From G963662905 sp963676415 (GTDB taxonomy: Bacteria > Bacteroidota > Bacteroidia > Bacteroidales > WRLA01), in contig OY781097.1 of assembly GCA_963676415.1 (NCBI GenBank), positions 1,488,001 to 1,552,000 of the forward strand: a stretch of DNA of 64,000 nt, in the 5' to 3' direction. The translations under genes and the position numbers were made by a program. Of this stretch, positions 17,699 to 26,146 are shown piece after piece; the first letter of the stretch is position 1, and the number at the start of each line of letters is the position of its first letter. The notes beneath the pieces are model-generated. The model had not been told where the DNA came from, made no database searches, and worked only from the letters and a program-made list of their open reading frames with translations.

Positions 17699-18139
17699 TT
17701 AGTCAGGAATTTTAATTTTTTCTACACGTCTTTGATGCCTTCCTCCTTCAAAATCGGTATTCAGGAATTTTTCCAGCATTTCAAAAACGAGTTTTTCCTC
17801 CATGAACCTTCCCGAAACGGCCAGGATATTGGCATTATTGTGCTGACGCGATAATCCGGCCAATTCGGTGTTCCAGCAAAGTGCTGCCCGAACATTAGGA
17901 TATTTATTGGCCACAATGCTCACACCAATTCCTGATCCGCACATAATTATCCCACGTTCAATTTCTCCATCATTAATGGCTTTTGCCAGTGGATGGATGA
18001 TATCGGGATAATCAATGCTATCCGGGGAATCCGTTCCAAAATCTTCGACTATATAATTGTGATCGCTGAGCCATTTTTTCACGGCTTCCTTCATTTCATA
18101 AGCTGCGTGATCGCATCCAAGGGCTATTTTTCGGTCCAT
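17699..18139 (-). CDS. rpiB: Ribose-5-phosphate isomerase B
   Basis: 146 residues, normal length. It interconverts ribose-5-phosphate and ribulose-5-phosphate in the pentose phosphate pathway. Seen: GCDHAAYEMKE at the N-terminus (phosphate and sugar contacts), the catalytic-Cys loop IIMCGSGIGVSIVANK, and RAALCWNTE followed by RQHNNANILAVSGR. It is 11 bp upstream of the LutB-like gene, so the two are probably co-transcribed. A -7 box lies at 18172-18179. Confidence 0.95.
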   Translation of the reverse strand: MDRKIALGCDHAAYEMKEAVKKWLSDHNYIVEDFGTDSPDSIDYPDIIHPLAKAINDGEIERGIIMCGSGIGVSIVANKYPNVRAALCWNTELAGLSRQHNNANILAVSGRFMEEKLVFEMLEKFLNTDFEGGRHQRRVEKIKIPD

Positions 18140-18649
18140 TTGATGAATTGTTGATAAATTTTTTTCTCCTGCAAAATTAAGAATCTATTCTGAACTAAAA
18201 TATGCCTTATAATGAATAAGTTATGAACTTTTTTCCTATAAGGATAAAAGCGAAAAGTCTTAAAACTCAATTTTATATGATTTATTCACAACAGAAGGTT
18301 AATAATCCTGTTAATTTTGCAGAAAGTTGTTAAAAGAAGGCGATAGTTTATCAACAATTGGGCTGTTTTGCTTTTTTATCCACAGCTTTTCAAAAGTTCT
18401 TAAAACGAAATTAACAGCAAAAGCATCGGATTTCACAAATATTTTATGAACTCCAAACTTTATTCACAAGCTGTTAATAAGTCTTTAATTCGTTTGTTTT
18501 TAAGAGAATGATTTGTTCATAAAGCGGAAAATTCTGTTAAAAAAGCCTGAATTTCGTCAAAAGCAAACATTCTGGGCAAAAGTTATCCAGTTATGAACAC
18601 GATTAATAATTAGAATTATATTTATTATTTAAAAATATTATTATTAAGT
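18140..18649. other. Candidate replication origin (oriC-like AT-rich region with DnaA boxes)
   Basis: A 510-bp gene-free, AT-rich gap between divergent rpiB and nadA. It holds one perfect DnaA box TTATCCACA (18376-18384) and near boxes TTATCAACA (18348-18356, and on the minus strand 18149-18157), TTATTCACA (18282-18290 and 18460-18468) and TTATCCAGT (18583-18591). The 8-mer TTATGAAC recurs at about 18221, 18443 and 18591, with an inverted copy near 18515, and there are many GTTAAT/CTGTTAA repeats. That density is what an origin looks like. dnaA is not in the window. The alternative is simply a regulatory, AT-rich spacer. Confidence 0.5.
18172..18179 (-). promoter_or_regulatory. -7 box for rpiB
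   Basis: Minus strand TAATTTTG, matching TAnnTTTG, about 33 bases before the rpiB start. Confidence 0.5.
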
Positions 18650-19606
18650 ATGCTGAATAAAGAGGATCAAATTCTGGTTGATGAGATTAACTATCTTCGT
18701 GAGGAGAAAAACGCAGTAATCCTTGCTCATTACTATCAGGTTCCTGAAATTCAAGATCTTGCCGATTTTAAAGGCGACAGCCTGGCTCTGGCTCAGAAAG
18801 CGACGCAGATTGATGCCGAGCTGATCGTTTTTTGCGGCGTTCATTTCATGGCCGAAACCGCAAAAATACTCAATCCTGATAGAACTGTTGTGCTGCCCGA
18901 CCTCAATGCAGGTTGTTCTTTGGCCGATTCCTGCCCTGCGGAACCTTTCGCAAAGTTTAAAGAGCAATATCCTGATCATATGGTGATTAGCTATATTAAT
19001 TGTAGCGCCGACATCAAAACACAATCCGATTTGATTTGCACCTCAGGAAATGCTGTTCAGCTGGTCGAAAGTTTTCCGAAAGATGAGAAAATAATTTTTG
19101 CGCCGGATAAAAACCTGGGTGGATATATCAATAATCTGACCGGACGTAATATGGTTTTGTGGGACGGAACCTGCGAAGTGCACGACCTGCTGACAACCGA
19201 AGCTGTTTTTAAGTTATCAACACAACATCCGGATGCAAAAGTGGTGGCACATCCGGAATGCAGCGGTCCGATCCTGAAACTGGCAGATTATATTGGTTCC
19301 ACAAAAGGAATGCTCAATTATTGCCGTGCAAGCAAGGACAAAAAGTTTATTGTGGCATCCGAAACCGGAATCCTGCACCAAATGCAAATCGAATCGCCTG
19401 ATAAAGAATTTCTTGTGGTTCCTGCCAACGAAAGCTGTAACTGCAATGATTGTCCGTACATGAAAATGAACACATTGGAAAAACTTCGTGATTGTATGCG
19501 CGATGAACAACCGGAAATTTTAATGGCTGCCGATGTTATTGAAAAATCGCGCATTCCCATTGAGCGGATGTTGGATTTGAGCAAGAAGCTCGGTATTATA
19601 AAATAG
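18650..19606 (+). CDS. nadA: Quinolinate synthase A
   Basis: 318 residues. It condenses iminoaspartate with dihydroxyacetone phosphate to quinolinate in NAD biosynthesis and carries a [4Fe-4S] cluster. The three Cys regions are visible: PDLNAGCSLADSC (about 85), AHPECSGP (about 200) and NESCNCNDCPYMKMNTLEKL (about 265). AHYYQVPEIQDLADF near the N-terminus is also typical. nadB and nadC are not adjacent. Confidence 0.96.
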   Translation: MLNKEDQILVDEINYLREEKNAVILAHYYQVPEIQDLADFKGDSLALAQKATQIDAELIVFCGVHFMAETAKILNPDRTVVLPDLNAGCSLADSCPAEPFAKFKEQYPDHMVISYINCSADIKTQSDLICTSGNAVQLVESFPKDEKIIFAPDKNLGGYINNLTGRNMVLWDGTCEVHDLLTTEAVFKLSTQHPDAKVVAHPECSGPILKLADYIGSTKGMLNYCRASKDKKFIVASETGILHQMQIESPDKEFLVVPANESCNCNDCPYMKMNTLEKLRDCMRDEQPEILMAADVIEKSRIPIERMLDLSKKLGIIK

Positions 19607-19610
19607 TTTT

Positions 19611-19723
19611 TGTCCATAATGTCCGATCTCAGCGTTATTCTTGGTGTTGAAACCAGTCATTTACTTCAGTAAACTCCTTATTTTCAACACCAAGAATGCC
19701 TCGACCTCGACCATTCTGAACCA
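19611..19723. repeat. Stem-loop repeat R1, copy 2
   Basis: It starts five bases after the nadA stop. Left flank TGTCCATAATGTCCGATCTC; stem 19637-19652 with 19681-19697; right flank GCCTCGACCTCGACC. Flanks match copy 1 (13504-13618), but the stem sequence is unrelated and the loop (AGTCATTTAC...GTAAACTCCTTA) is the reverse complement of the copy-1 loop. Confidence 0.6.
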
Positions 19724-19744
19724 AAAACACGACTTTATAGACGA

Positions 19745-19830
19745 GTCTGTCCATAATGTCGGGAGTTTGCTTTATAAAGTTCAAATTCAGGGTGCTATGC
19801 TGAGCGCCGTCGAAGTACGTGTGAAAAATC
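19745..19830. repeat. Repeat R2, copy 1
   Basis: Starts TCTGTCCATAATGTCGGGAG and continues with ATAAAGTTCA..ATTCA.GGTGC.ATGCTG. A second copy is at 47922-48003. Its first 13 bases are shared with R1, so R1 and R2 look related. After it, 19830-19945 is non-coding with a CCCGAAGCTTCGGG palindrome near 19880. Confidence 0.45.
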
Positions 19831-19945
19831 CAAACCGGATTCCCGTTGGTAATGAGGATTTGGATTTTGAGCAATCCCGAAGCTTCGGGAGACTTAATAG
19901 ACGAACTCTAAAATAGACAGTTAGCAAGCAAATTGTTCTGTATTC

Positions 19946-19978
19946 ATTCATCCGATGTCTCTAAGACATCGGATGAAT
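19946..19978. repeat. Perfect 15-bp-arm hairpin
   Basis: ATTCATCCGATGTCT and its exact complement around CTA, 120 bases before hflX. No T tract follows on either side, so terminator function is doubtful. The remainder to 20098 holds only the hflX promoter. Confidence 0.5.
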
Positions 19979-20070
19979 TGTACTAAAAATATGAATCAAT
20001 CGGATTAAAATTCAGTTTGTATAAATATTTCATTTTAAAGGGTATAAGTCCTTTACTAATCAGAATTTCG

Positions 20071-20078
20071 TAATTTTG
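20071..20078 (+). promoter_or_regulatory. -7 box for hflX
   Basis: TAATTTTG, matching TAnnTTTG, 20 bases before the hflX start. Confidence 0.5.
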
Positions 20079-20098
20079 CAAATATTTTATAGCATTAT

Positions 20099-21307
20099 AT
20101 GATTGAAACAAAAATAGTTCCCGAAAAAGCCGTTTTGGTTGGACTGGCACTCCCGGGACAAAACAGAGAACGTTTACAGGAATATTTGGAAGAACTTGCC
20201 TTTCTGGTAGAAACTGCGGGCGGGATTCCTACCTTTCGTTTTACGCAGCAGCTCGACAGGCCGGACGTGCGCTTTTATGTGGGTTCTGGAAAACTTCAGG
20301 AAATCAAAAATTATATTGAAGAGCAGGAAATTGGCCTGGTCGTTTTTGATGATGAGCTCAGCCCTTCGCAATTGCGTAATATTGAAAAATTTCTGGGATG
20401 TAAAATCCTTGACCGAACCAACCTGATCCTTGATATTTTTGCGCAGCGCGCGCGTACTGCCCATGCGAAAACACAGGTAGAACTGGCTCAGTATCAGTAT
20501 TTGCTGCCGCGATTAACGCGCATGTGGACACACCTTGAACGCCAACGTGGGGGTATTGGTATGCGTGGCCCCGGTGAGCGCGAAATTGAAACAGACCGCC
20601 GGATTATCCGCGATAAAATTACATTGCTGCGCAAAAAACTCAGCCAGATCGACAATCAGATGGCAACACAGCGTAAAAACCGAGAACATTTGGTGCGTGT
20701 AGCTTTGGTGGGTTATACCAATGTAGGAAAATCGACCATAATGAACCTGTTGAGCAAATCCGATGTTTTTGCCGAAAATAAGCTGTTTGCCACTTTGGAT
20801 ACAACAGTACGAAAGGTGGTAATCGAAAACCTGCCTTTCCTGCTTTCCGATACGGTTGGTTTTATCCGAAAACTGCCACACGGCCTGGTAGAATCGTTCA
20901 AATCAACATTGGATGAAGTGCGCGAAGCTGATTTGCTGGTCATTGTATCCGATATTTCGCATCCCGATTTTGAAGAACATCTCGCTGTGGTGCGCAATAC
21001 TTTAGACGAAATAGGTGCCAGTGATAAAGACTATATCATTGCTTTCAATAAAATTGATGCCTACAGCTGGGAGGAAAAAGAGGAAGATGATTTAAGTCCT
21101 TCTGGGCCGGAAAATTTCTCTCTGGAAGATTTGAAAAAAACATGGATGGCAAAAGAAAATGAGAGCTGCATTTTTATCTCTGCTAAGACGAAGCAAAATT
21201 TGCCCGGCTTTCGCGAAATGCTTTATGAACATGTAAAACGTCTTCATATTCAACGATATCCGTATAATAATTTTCTGTACGATATTCCGGCAGAGGACGA
21301 AAGCTAA
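20099..21307 (+). CDS. hflX: Ribosome-associated GTPase HflX
   Basis: 402 residues. HflX binds and can split stalled 70S or 50S particles. N-terminal nucleotide-binding-like domain, then the signature GGIGMRGPGEREIETDRR (about 154-171), then the G domain: G1 GYTNVGKST (about 206), G3 DTVGFIRKLP (about 252), G4 FNKID (about 319), G5 SAKT (about 361). Length is typical. It stands alone, convergent with the HAD gene that ends directly at its stop. Confidence 0.95.
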   Translation: MIETKIVPEKAVLVGLALPGQNRERLQEYLEELAFLVETAGGIPTFRFTQQLDRPDVRFYVGSGKLQEIKNYIEEQEIGLVVFDDELSPSQLRNIEKFLGCKILDRTNLILDIFAQRARTAHAKTQVELAQYQYLLPRLTRMWTHLERQRGGIGMRGPGEREIETDRRIIRDKITLLRKKLSQIDNQMATQRKNREHLVRVALVGYTNVGKSTIMNLLSKSDVFAENKLFATLDTTVRKVVIENLPFLLSDTVGFIRKLPHGLVESFKSTLDEVREADLLVIVSDISHPDFEEHLAVVRNTLDEIGASDKDYIIAFNKIDAYSWEEKEEDDLSPSGPENFSLEDLKKTWMAKENESCIFISAKTKQNLPGFREMLYEHVKRLHIQRYPYNNFLYDIPAEDES

Positions 21308-21799
21308 TCAGGAATTACCGAAAATTTTAGCGATACTTTTAGCAACCTTTTTTTGTGCCAGACCTTTATCGGCTTTGCATTGAATAAACTTATTGGGATA
21401 AAAAAACAAGGGCAGGTCATCCACAATGACTATGTTTTTGTCATAATTTCGGTTGACAAAAGCTTTGATCTCGGCTTCTCTGGTTTTGATTTTCTTTTGA
21501 AAGGGATCAAACATCAAATGATATTTGAAACGAAGGTCGGGCGTAAAACCATCCGGGCCTTTTAAAACACCGTTGGCAATAAAAACTTCACCAAAGAGTT
21601 TGGTGTCATAAAGCATGACTTCTTTCCAATCGGAAGAAACAATTATTTGAGGATCAAACTGTTGGATAATATTATTCAGGACTTCAACACAGGCTTTGTC
21701 AAATGGAGGGCCGTACTTATTGTTTCCGGCAGGCTTTTCGCCATCAGCTTTGTGGGTGATCATTACCCCGTCGATATCCAAAATTAAACAGTTGCTCAT
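21308..21799 (-). CDS. Small HAD-like phosphatase
   Basis: About 163 residues from the Met at 21799 (MSNCLILDIDGVM). The HAD motif I Asp pair (DIDGV) is at the N-terminus. VSSDWKE is motif II (Ser/Thr). NIVIVDDLPLFF supplies the motif IV acidic pair. It resembles the compact 'HAD domain in Swiss-Army-Knife RNA repair proteins' type, but substrate and role are unknown. An in-frame Met at 21838 is possible but would add only a hydrophobic tail outside the domain. The stop abuts the hflX stop. Confidence 0.7.
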   Translation of the reverse strand: MSNCLILDIDGVMITHKADGEKPAGNNKYGPPFDKACVEVLNNIIQQFDPQIIVSSDWKEVMLYDTKLFGEVFIANGVLKGPDGFTPDLRFKYHLMFDPFQKKIKTREAEIKAFVNRNYDKNIVIVDDLPLFFYPNKFIQCKADKGLAQKKVAKSIAKIFGNS

Positions 21800-21857
21800 A
21801 CTACTTTTTGGTATTCTCACAAAGATAACAAAAAGCAATTGTACCGTTTGTTCAATT

Positions 21858-22373
21858 TTAACTGTCTTTTTTGATTACTTTCAGTACGTTATCTTTTGGG
21901 ATGTTCAATGTAAAAGCTTTGTTAATAGTTTGGATCTGAACGAGAAGTTTTTCGCGTTTTCCGTGAGTGATCAAGTGTCCCCGTAATCCTTTGAGCGGTC
22001 CGGTTACCACTTCAATTTCATCTCCTTTGGTGAGATGTTCGATATCATCAAAAATTTCATTTTCTCCTTTAACGAATTTTTTAATGGCTTTGATTTGCTC
22101 ATCGGGAATCGGAACTATTTTTCCTTCAAAGCTGATAATCCGCGCAACATAAGGAATAGTAACAGCATCCCAATACCGTCTTTCTTCCATCCGGATAAAA
22201 ATATAGGATTTAAAAACAGGTTCATCAACCCATTTTTTGCGGTCGCTCCATGTTTTTAAAACCTTTCTCATCGGAAGGTAGCATTTTATGTCCTTAGCTT
22301 TAAGTTCAAGCTCTGCTTTTTTCTCACAACGCGGCCGTGTGTAGGCCGCATACCATCTCTTCTCTTGTGCCAT
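21858..22373 (-). CDS. NusG-like antiterminator (UpxY/RfaH type)
   Basis: About 171 residues from MAQEKRWYAAYTRPRCEKKA. The NGN domain (WYAAYTRPRCEKKAE ... CYLPMRKV ... KSYIFIRM) binds RNA polymerase; the C-terminal KOW domain is visible as LTKGDEIEVVTGPLKGLRG. The sequence fits the specialised UpxY/RfaH/LoaP paralogues of Bacteroidota that usually precede polysaccharide operons. No such operon is here; the HAD gene lies 58 bp downstream on the same strand. The Met at 22406 is rejected because it lies upstream of the -7 box at 22395-22402. Confidence 0.82.
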   Translation of the reverse strand: MAQEKRWYAAYTRPRCEKKAELELKAKDIKCYLPMRKVLKTWSDRKKWVDEPVFKSYIFIRMEERRYWDAVTIPYVARIISFEGKIVPIPDEQIKAIKKFVKGENEIFDDIEHLTKGDEIEVVTGPLKGLRGHLITHGKREKLLVQIQTINKAFTLNIPKDNVLKVIKKDS

Positions 22374-22394
22374 CTTGTACTGTTGCTGAGCTTG

Positions 22395-22402
22395 CAAAAT
22401 TA
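22395..22402 (-). promoter_or_regulatory. -7 box for the NusG-like gene
   Basis: Minus strand TAATTTTG, matching TAnnTTTG, 21 bases before the start at 22373. Confidence 0.5.
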
Positions 22403-22468
22403 GCATAAATCAGCGTTCTAACTATTGTTCTTGCTTGAAATTCACCTGATATTAAATTACTCAAATAG

Positions 22469-24214
22469 TTGTGCAAGTTTAATTGTTTTACTACTTTTAG
22501 CTTCTCAATAGCTGAAAATGTGACCCATAAACGTTTTATTCTTTCGGTTTTTTTGTTGCTTTTCCTTTCTGGCAGGGCGCAAAAGCAAACGGATGCCCTA
22601 AAGGTTACCGGTGATTATAAATATCCTCCATATGAATATTTGGATGAAAACGGCAGTCCGACGGGTTTTAATGTGGAATTGCTTTATGCCATTGCCGATG
22701 TAATGGATATGGATATTGATATTGTGCTGAAGCCTTGGCATGAAGCCCGTGCAGATTTGGAATTTGAACGTGTAGATTTAATAAGTGGGTTGTTTTATTC
22801 AAAAGCAAGGGCAGAACAGTTTTCTTTTTCTCTGCCGCATTCCATGGTTTCTCAGGCTATTTTTTGCCGCGATGGTGAAATGTATGATTTAAATGAACTT
22901 AAAGATAAAGCGATCATTGTGCAAAACGGAGATATCATGCACGATTATGCCATAAAGCACCATATCAGTAATGAGCTTATTCTTGCAGAAAGTATAGAAG
23001 AAGCACTTAAAATGCTGGAGAGCGGAAAAGGACTTGCCTATCTGGGCTCTCATTTTCCGGGAATGTATTTAATAAGGAAACACAATTTAAAATTGCAGGC
23101 AAAGATTATTCCTGGAGAAATGCGTTCGTATTGTTTTGGTTTTCAGAAAAATAATTTGGCTTTGAAGCATCAGCTCAATGAAGGGCTCAATATCCTGAAA
23201 AGCAATGGTGAATACGACCGGATCTATGATAAATATTTTGGTGTTTATGAAAAAGATGCTTTTCGCCTTAAGCTGATGCAAATCATTGCATGGATGTTTT
23301 TTATTGTTCTGATTCTTTCGGTGATGTTTATCATATGGTCCCTTAGCCTTAAAAAGCAGGTAAATCGTAAAACAAAAGAGTTGTCTGAAGAGCTGAAGCG
23401 GCGTTGTGAAACCGAAGAAAAACTTGAAGAAACCAATCATCATTTGCAGCAACTGATCGAGGAATTAAAGCAGCAGGAAGAAAGCCTGGTGAAAGCGTAC
23501 GAAAAAGCACGTAATGCTGACGAATTGAAAACAGCATTTTTGGCTAATATCAGCCACGAAGTCCGAACCCCTCTTAATAGTATTCTTGGTTTCTCTGATT
23601 TGCTGTACAGCGGTAATACCGATCTTGTTGATCAGAAAAGATTTTCTAAAATTATTCTCGATAATGGATTTAAACTGAACCGTTTACTGAATGACCTTTT
23701 GGAAGCCTCGCGTATTGAAAGCGGTGATATTCAGCTCGAAATAAAAGAATTTGATTTTAATAAAATGCTCCTTCAGGTTTTTGACAGCTATCAGGCAGAT
23801 CCAAAAATAAAGGCCGGACATCTTGAATTAATACTGGACAATAAATATCCCGATGAGGAATTCCTAATTCGATCTGATGAATTGCGTATTGCACAGGTAT
23901 ATCATAACCTGATCAATAACGCATTAAAATTTACAGAAAGCGGCAGCATCACTTTTGGTTATCATAAAAAACAGGAGCATAAATTGATTTGCTTTGTGAA
24001 AGATACCGGAAAGGGCATTCCAAAAGATAAGCTTGAAGTGATTTTTGAACGTTTCCGCCATGCCGACGAACAGTCTTCATTTTATGTGAAAGGTGTGGGC
24101 CTGGGCTTGAGCATTTGCAAAAACCTGGTTTATCTGTTGGGCGGTTCCATTCATGTGGAAAGCAAGCTCAATGAAGGCAGTACTTTTACTTTTAGTATTT
24201 CCAGGGAATTATAA
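22469..24214 (+). CDS. Sensor histidine kinase with periplasmic SBP-family-3 sensor
   Basis: 581 residues. N-terminal signal/anchor (about 20-37), a periplasmic solute-binding family 3 domain (about 40-260; YKYPPYEYLDENGSPTGFNVE is its classic start), TM helix (about 269-292), coiled coil (about 300-350), HisKA with NISHEVRTPLNS (His near 364), HATPase_c (about 455-580; N box NNALKFTESG, G1 DTGKGIP, G2 GVGLGLSIC). No receiver domain is attached and no regulator is adjacent. The start is uncertain: GTG at 22520 would give a shorter N-terminus that still keeps the signal peptide. It shares its sensor type with the 1.5-kDa-residue receptor at 675-5273. Confidence 0.88.
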   Translation: MCKFNCFTTFSFSIAENVTHKRFILSVFLLLFLSGRAQKQTDALKVTGDYKYPPYEYLDENGSPTGFNVELLYAIADVMDMDIDIVLKPWHEARADLEFERVDLISGLFYSKARAEQFSFSLPHSMVSQAIFCRDGEMYDLNELKDKAIIVQNGDIMHDYAIKHHISNELILAESIEEALKMLESGKGLAYLGSHFPGMYLIRKHNLKLQAKIIPGEMRSYCFGFQKNNLALKHQLNEGLNILKSNGEYDRIYDKYFGVYEKDAFRLKLMQIIAWMFFIVLILSVMFIIWSLSLKKQVNRKTKELSEELKRRCETEEKLEETNHHLQQLIEELKQQEESLVKAYEKARNADELKTAFLANISHEVRTPLNSILGFSDLLYSGNTDLVDQKRFSKIILDNGFKLNRLLNDLLEASRIESGDIQLEIKEFDFNKMLLQVFDSYQADPKIKAGHLELILDNKYPDEEFLIRSDELRIAQVYHNLINNALKFTESGSITFGYHKKQEHKLICFVKDTGKGIPKDKLEVIFERFRHADEQSSFYVKGVGLGLSICKNLVYLLGGSIHVESKLNEGSTFTFSISREL

Positions 24215-24224
24215 AAATATTTTT

Positions 24225-24395
24225 AAAGGTCAGTATGTAAATGCATATCAATATGACCTTTCAATAAATACTATTTCATTTATAATATACTGATATTAGG
24301 TAAATTGAATGGATTAGATTTCTTCATCCAGCTCTTCTGTGCGCTATGAACTTTTTGTCGAAATGACATTTTGGTGTTTTCAAGTGGCAAAGGCT
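24225..24395. mobile_element. Half copy of MITE family A
   Basis: It starts AAAGGTCAGTATGTAAATGC, like the right end of the element at 6933-7225, then shows TAGATTTCT, GTCGAAATGAC and GGCAAAGGC in the same order and spacing as that element's left half, and stops where the glycosidase-like reading frame begins. The other half is missing. A short inverted repeat AAAGGTCA ... TGACCTTT (24225-24260) lies at its edge and may act as terminator for the kinase gene. Confidence 0.5.
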
Positions 24396-24689
24396 TTTGG
24401 CAATACAGTAGCCATGAGTTTTCATGAGCAGCGGACCACTAAATCCACCGGCATATTCTATCCTGTCCTGTGGCGGCAAGGCAAAACCATGCCATGCGCC
24501 AAGATCAGAAAAACCAAATCCATCCAAATCATATGGATCCTGGGGAATAACGGAAAGATTTAAAATATTTTGAAATTCGGGTTCGGAAGTTGTTTCCTGT
24601 GTTTTTTTACATGATACCATAGGAATGGCCAGAACCAAAAACCAATAAATAGTATTACGTAAGCTGAGCAGATCAGGCATCCTCATCAT
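24324..24689 (-). pseudogene. Truncated secreted lipoprotein, glycosidase-like N-terminus
   Basis: 121 residues. N-terminal lipoprotein signal with lipobox AIPMVSC (Cys about 27), then NILNLSVIPQDPYDLDGFGF, SDLGAWHGFALP and GGFSGPLLM, a pattern seen at the start of large secreted (alpha/alpha)6-barrel glycosidases. Such enzymes have several hundred residues; here the similarity ends after about residue 93 and the frame runs into family-A MITE sequence (CHLKTPKCHFDK). It is therefore a remnant. It is 12 bp downstream of tag, in the hydrolase-tag operon. The glycosidase identity is tentative. Confidence 0.5.
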
Positions 24690-24701
24690 TTAAAGTTAAA
24701 A

Positions 24702-25268
24702 CTACATCAATTCGCCGTAGCGGAAGCATGTCGTTATATGATCATTGACCATGCCTGTAGCCTGCATATGGGCATAAAGTACCGTGCTGCCCACAAATTT
24801 AAAACCACGCTTTTTAAGCTCTTTGCTGATGCGGTCGGAGAGTTCGGTTGTAGCAGGCACATCTTCATTGCGTTGAAAATGATTGATAATGGGCTTGCCA
24901 CCGGTAAAAGCCCAGATCCATTTGCTAAAGCTCCCAAACTCTTCCCTGATTTTGATAAAAGCTTGTGCATTGCTTACTGCAGCGCGCACTTTTAGTTTAT
25001 TGCGAATGATGCCTTTATCCTCAAGCAATGCGGCAATTTTAGCTTCATCGTATTGCGCAACTTTTTCATAATCAAACTGATCAAAGGCTTTACGGAAATT
25101 TTCCCGCTTGCGCAAAATGGTGATCCAGCTCAAACCCGCCTGAAAACATTCCAGGATCAAAAATTCAAACAGTTTTTGATCCTCATAAACAGGCGCGCCC
25201 CATTCTTCATCGTGGTATTTCAGATAAAGCGGGTCAGTGCCCGGCCAACTGCATCTATTTTTCTCCAT
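24702..25268 (-). CDS. tag: DNA-3-methyladenine glycosylase I
   Basis: 188 residues. It removes 3-methyladenine from alkylated DNA. RCSWPGTDPLYLKYHDEEWG at the N-terminus contains the first zinc ligands (Cys6, His19); FQAGLSWITILRKRENF is the active-site helix region; HMQATGMVNDHITTCFRY near the end supplies the other two ligands (HxxxC). Length fits. It lies 11 bp downstream of the alpha/beta hydrolase gene, likely one transcript. Confidence 0.95.
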   Translation of the reverse strand: MEKNRCSWPGTDPLYLKYHDEEWGAPVYEDQKLFEFLILECFQAGLSWITILRKRENFRKAFDQFDYEKVAQYDEAKIAALLEDKGIIRNKLKVRAAVSNAQAFIKIREEFGSFSKWIWAFTGGKPIINHFQRNEDVPATTELSDRISKELKKRGFKFVGSTVLYAHMQATGMVNDHITTCFRYGELM

Positions 25269-25279
25269 TATTGAAAATT

Positions 25280-26077
25280 TCAGGATAAAACACCATAGGC
25301 GAAACAGCGCAGTTTATGAATCGTATTGTATTCATCCTCAAGCCATGCCATATGACCAGCATGCTCCATGATAAGCAATTCGGCATGAGCGGGCAGCATG
25401 GCCTGTGCCATAATTTTATTTAATGGAATCCGGCTATCTTGCTTGCCAATGATAAAAAGCACCGGAACCTTGGTTTTGGTCAGCAGGCCAATTTTGGATG
25501 TGCGTTCTTTCATGCCCAGCAGTGCTGCGGTAATGCCTTCGGCAGGATGCATCAATGCTTCCTCTTGTAATTGTCTTATGTGTGGCATAAAGCGGGCGCG
25601 GTTATCGGGTGCAAACAAATCGGGAATAAATGCAGCAATAAAGCCTGTGCGGTCTTTTTTAACGATTTCCACAGTACGCTCACGGTTTTTCTTCACTTCA
25701 TCCGGATCTTCCGAAGCATGGGAATGGAATAGGCAAAACCCTTTGATAGTTTCAGGATATTTTTCAGCAAAAGCCAAAGTAGTGTATCCGCCCATGCTGT
25801 GGCCTGCCATAACGCATTCATTGATGTTTTCGGCATTAAGCACCGCTTTAGTACAATCGGCCATAAATTCCATGCTGTGCACATCGCCAAAAACATCACT
25901 TTCGCCAAAACCAGGCAGGTCAATGGAAATTACCCGAAAATCATCCTTCAGGAAATCGGAAAATCGGTTCCACATATTTTTATTTTCGAGGAAGCCGTGC
26001 AATAGCACCAGTGCCGGGCCTTCGCCATTGGATTTATAGGCTATTCTTTTATTTAGAAAATCAACGTATTGACTCAT
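25280..26077 (-). CDS. Alpha/beta hydrolase
   Basis: 265 residues, cytosolic, no signal peptide. Oxyanion region LLHGFLENKNMW, nucleophile elbow GHSMGGY (Ser near 94), acid in IIGKQDSRIP, and catalytic His in EHAGHMAWLE make a complete triad. The substrate is not predictable; the family includes esterases and MhpC-like C-C hydrolases. It heads a probable operon with tag. Confidence 0.88.
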   Translation of the reverse strand: MSQYVDFLNKRIAYKSNGEGPALVLLHGFLENKNMWNRFSDFLKDDFRVISIDLPGFGESDVFGDVHSMEFMADCTKAVLNAENINECVMAGHSMGGYTTLAFAEKYPETIKGFCLFHSHASEDPDEVKKNRERTVEIVKKDRTGFIAAFIPDLFAPDNRARFMPHIRQLQEEALMHPAEGITAALLGMKERTSKIGLLTKTKVPVLFIIGKQDSRIPLNKIMAQAMLPAHAELLIMEHAGHMAWLEDEYNTIHKLRCFAYGVLS

Positions 26078-26090
26078 AATATTTTATTTT

Positions 26091-26131
26091 AAAAACCCGG
26101 AAACCAAATTAATCAGCTCCCGGGTTTTTTT
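26091..26131 (-). terminator. Terminator after pepP
   Basis: Inverted repeat AAAACCCGG ... CCCGGGTTTT between pepP (stop at 26147) and the hydrolase gene. On the minus strand it ends in a T run. Confidence 0.65.
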
Positions 26132-26146
26132 GTTGGGTTTATTTTT

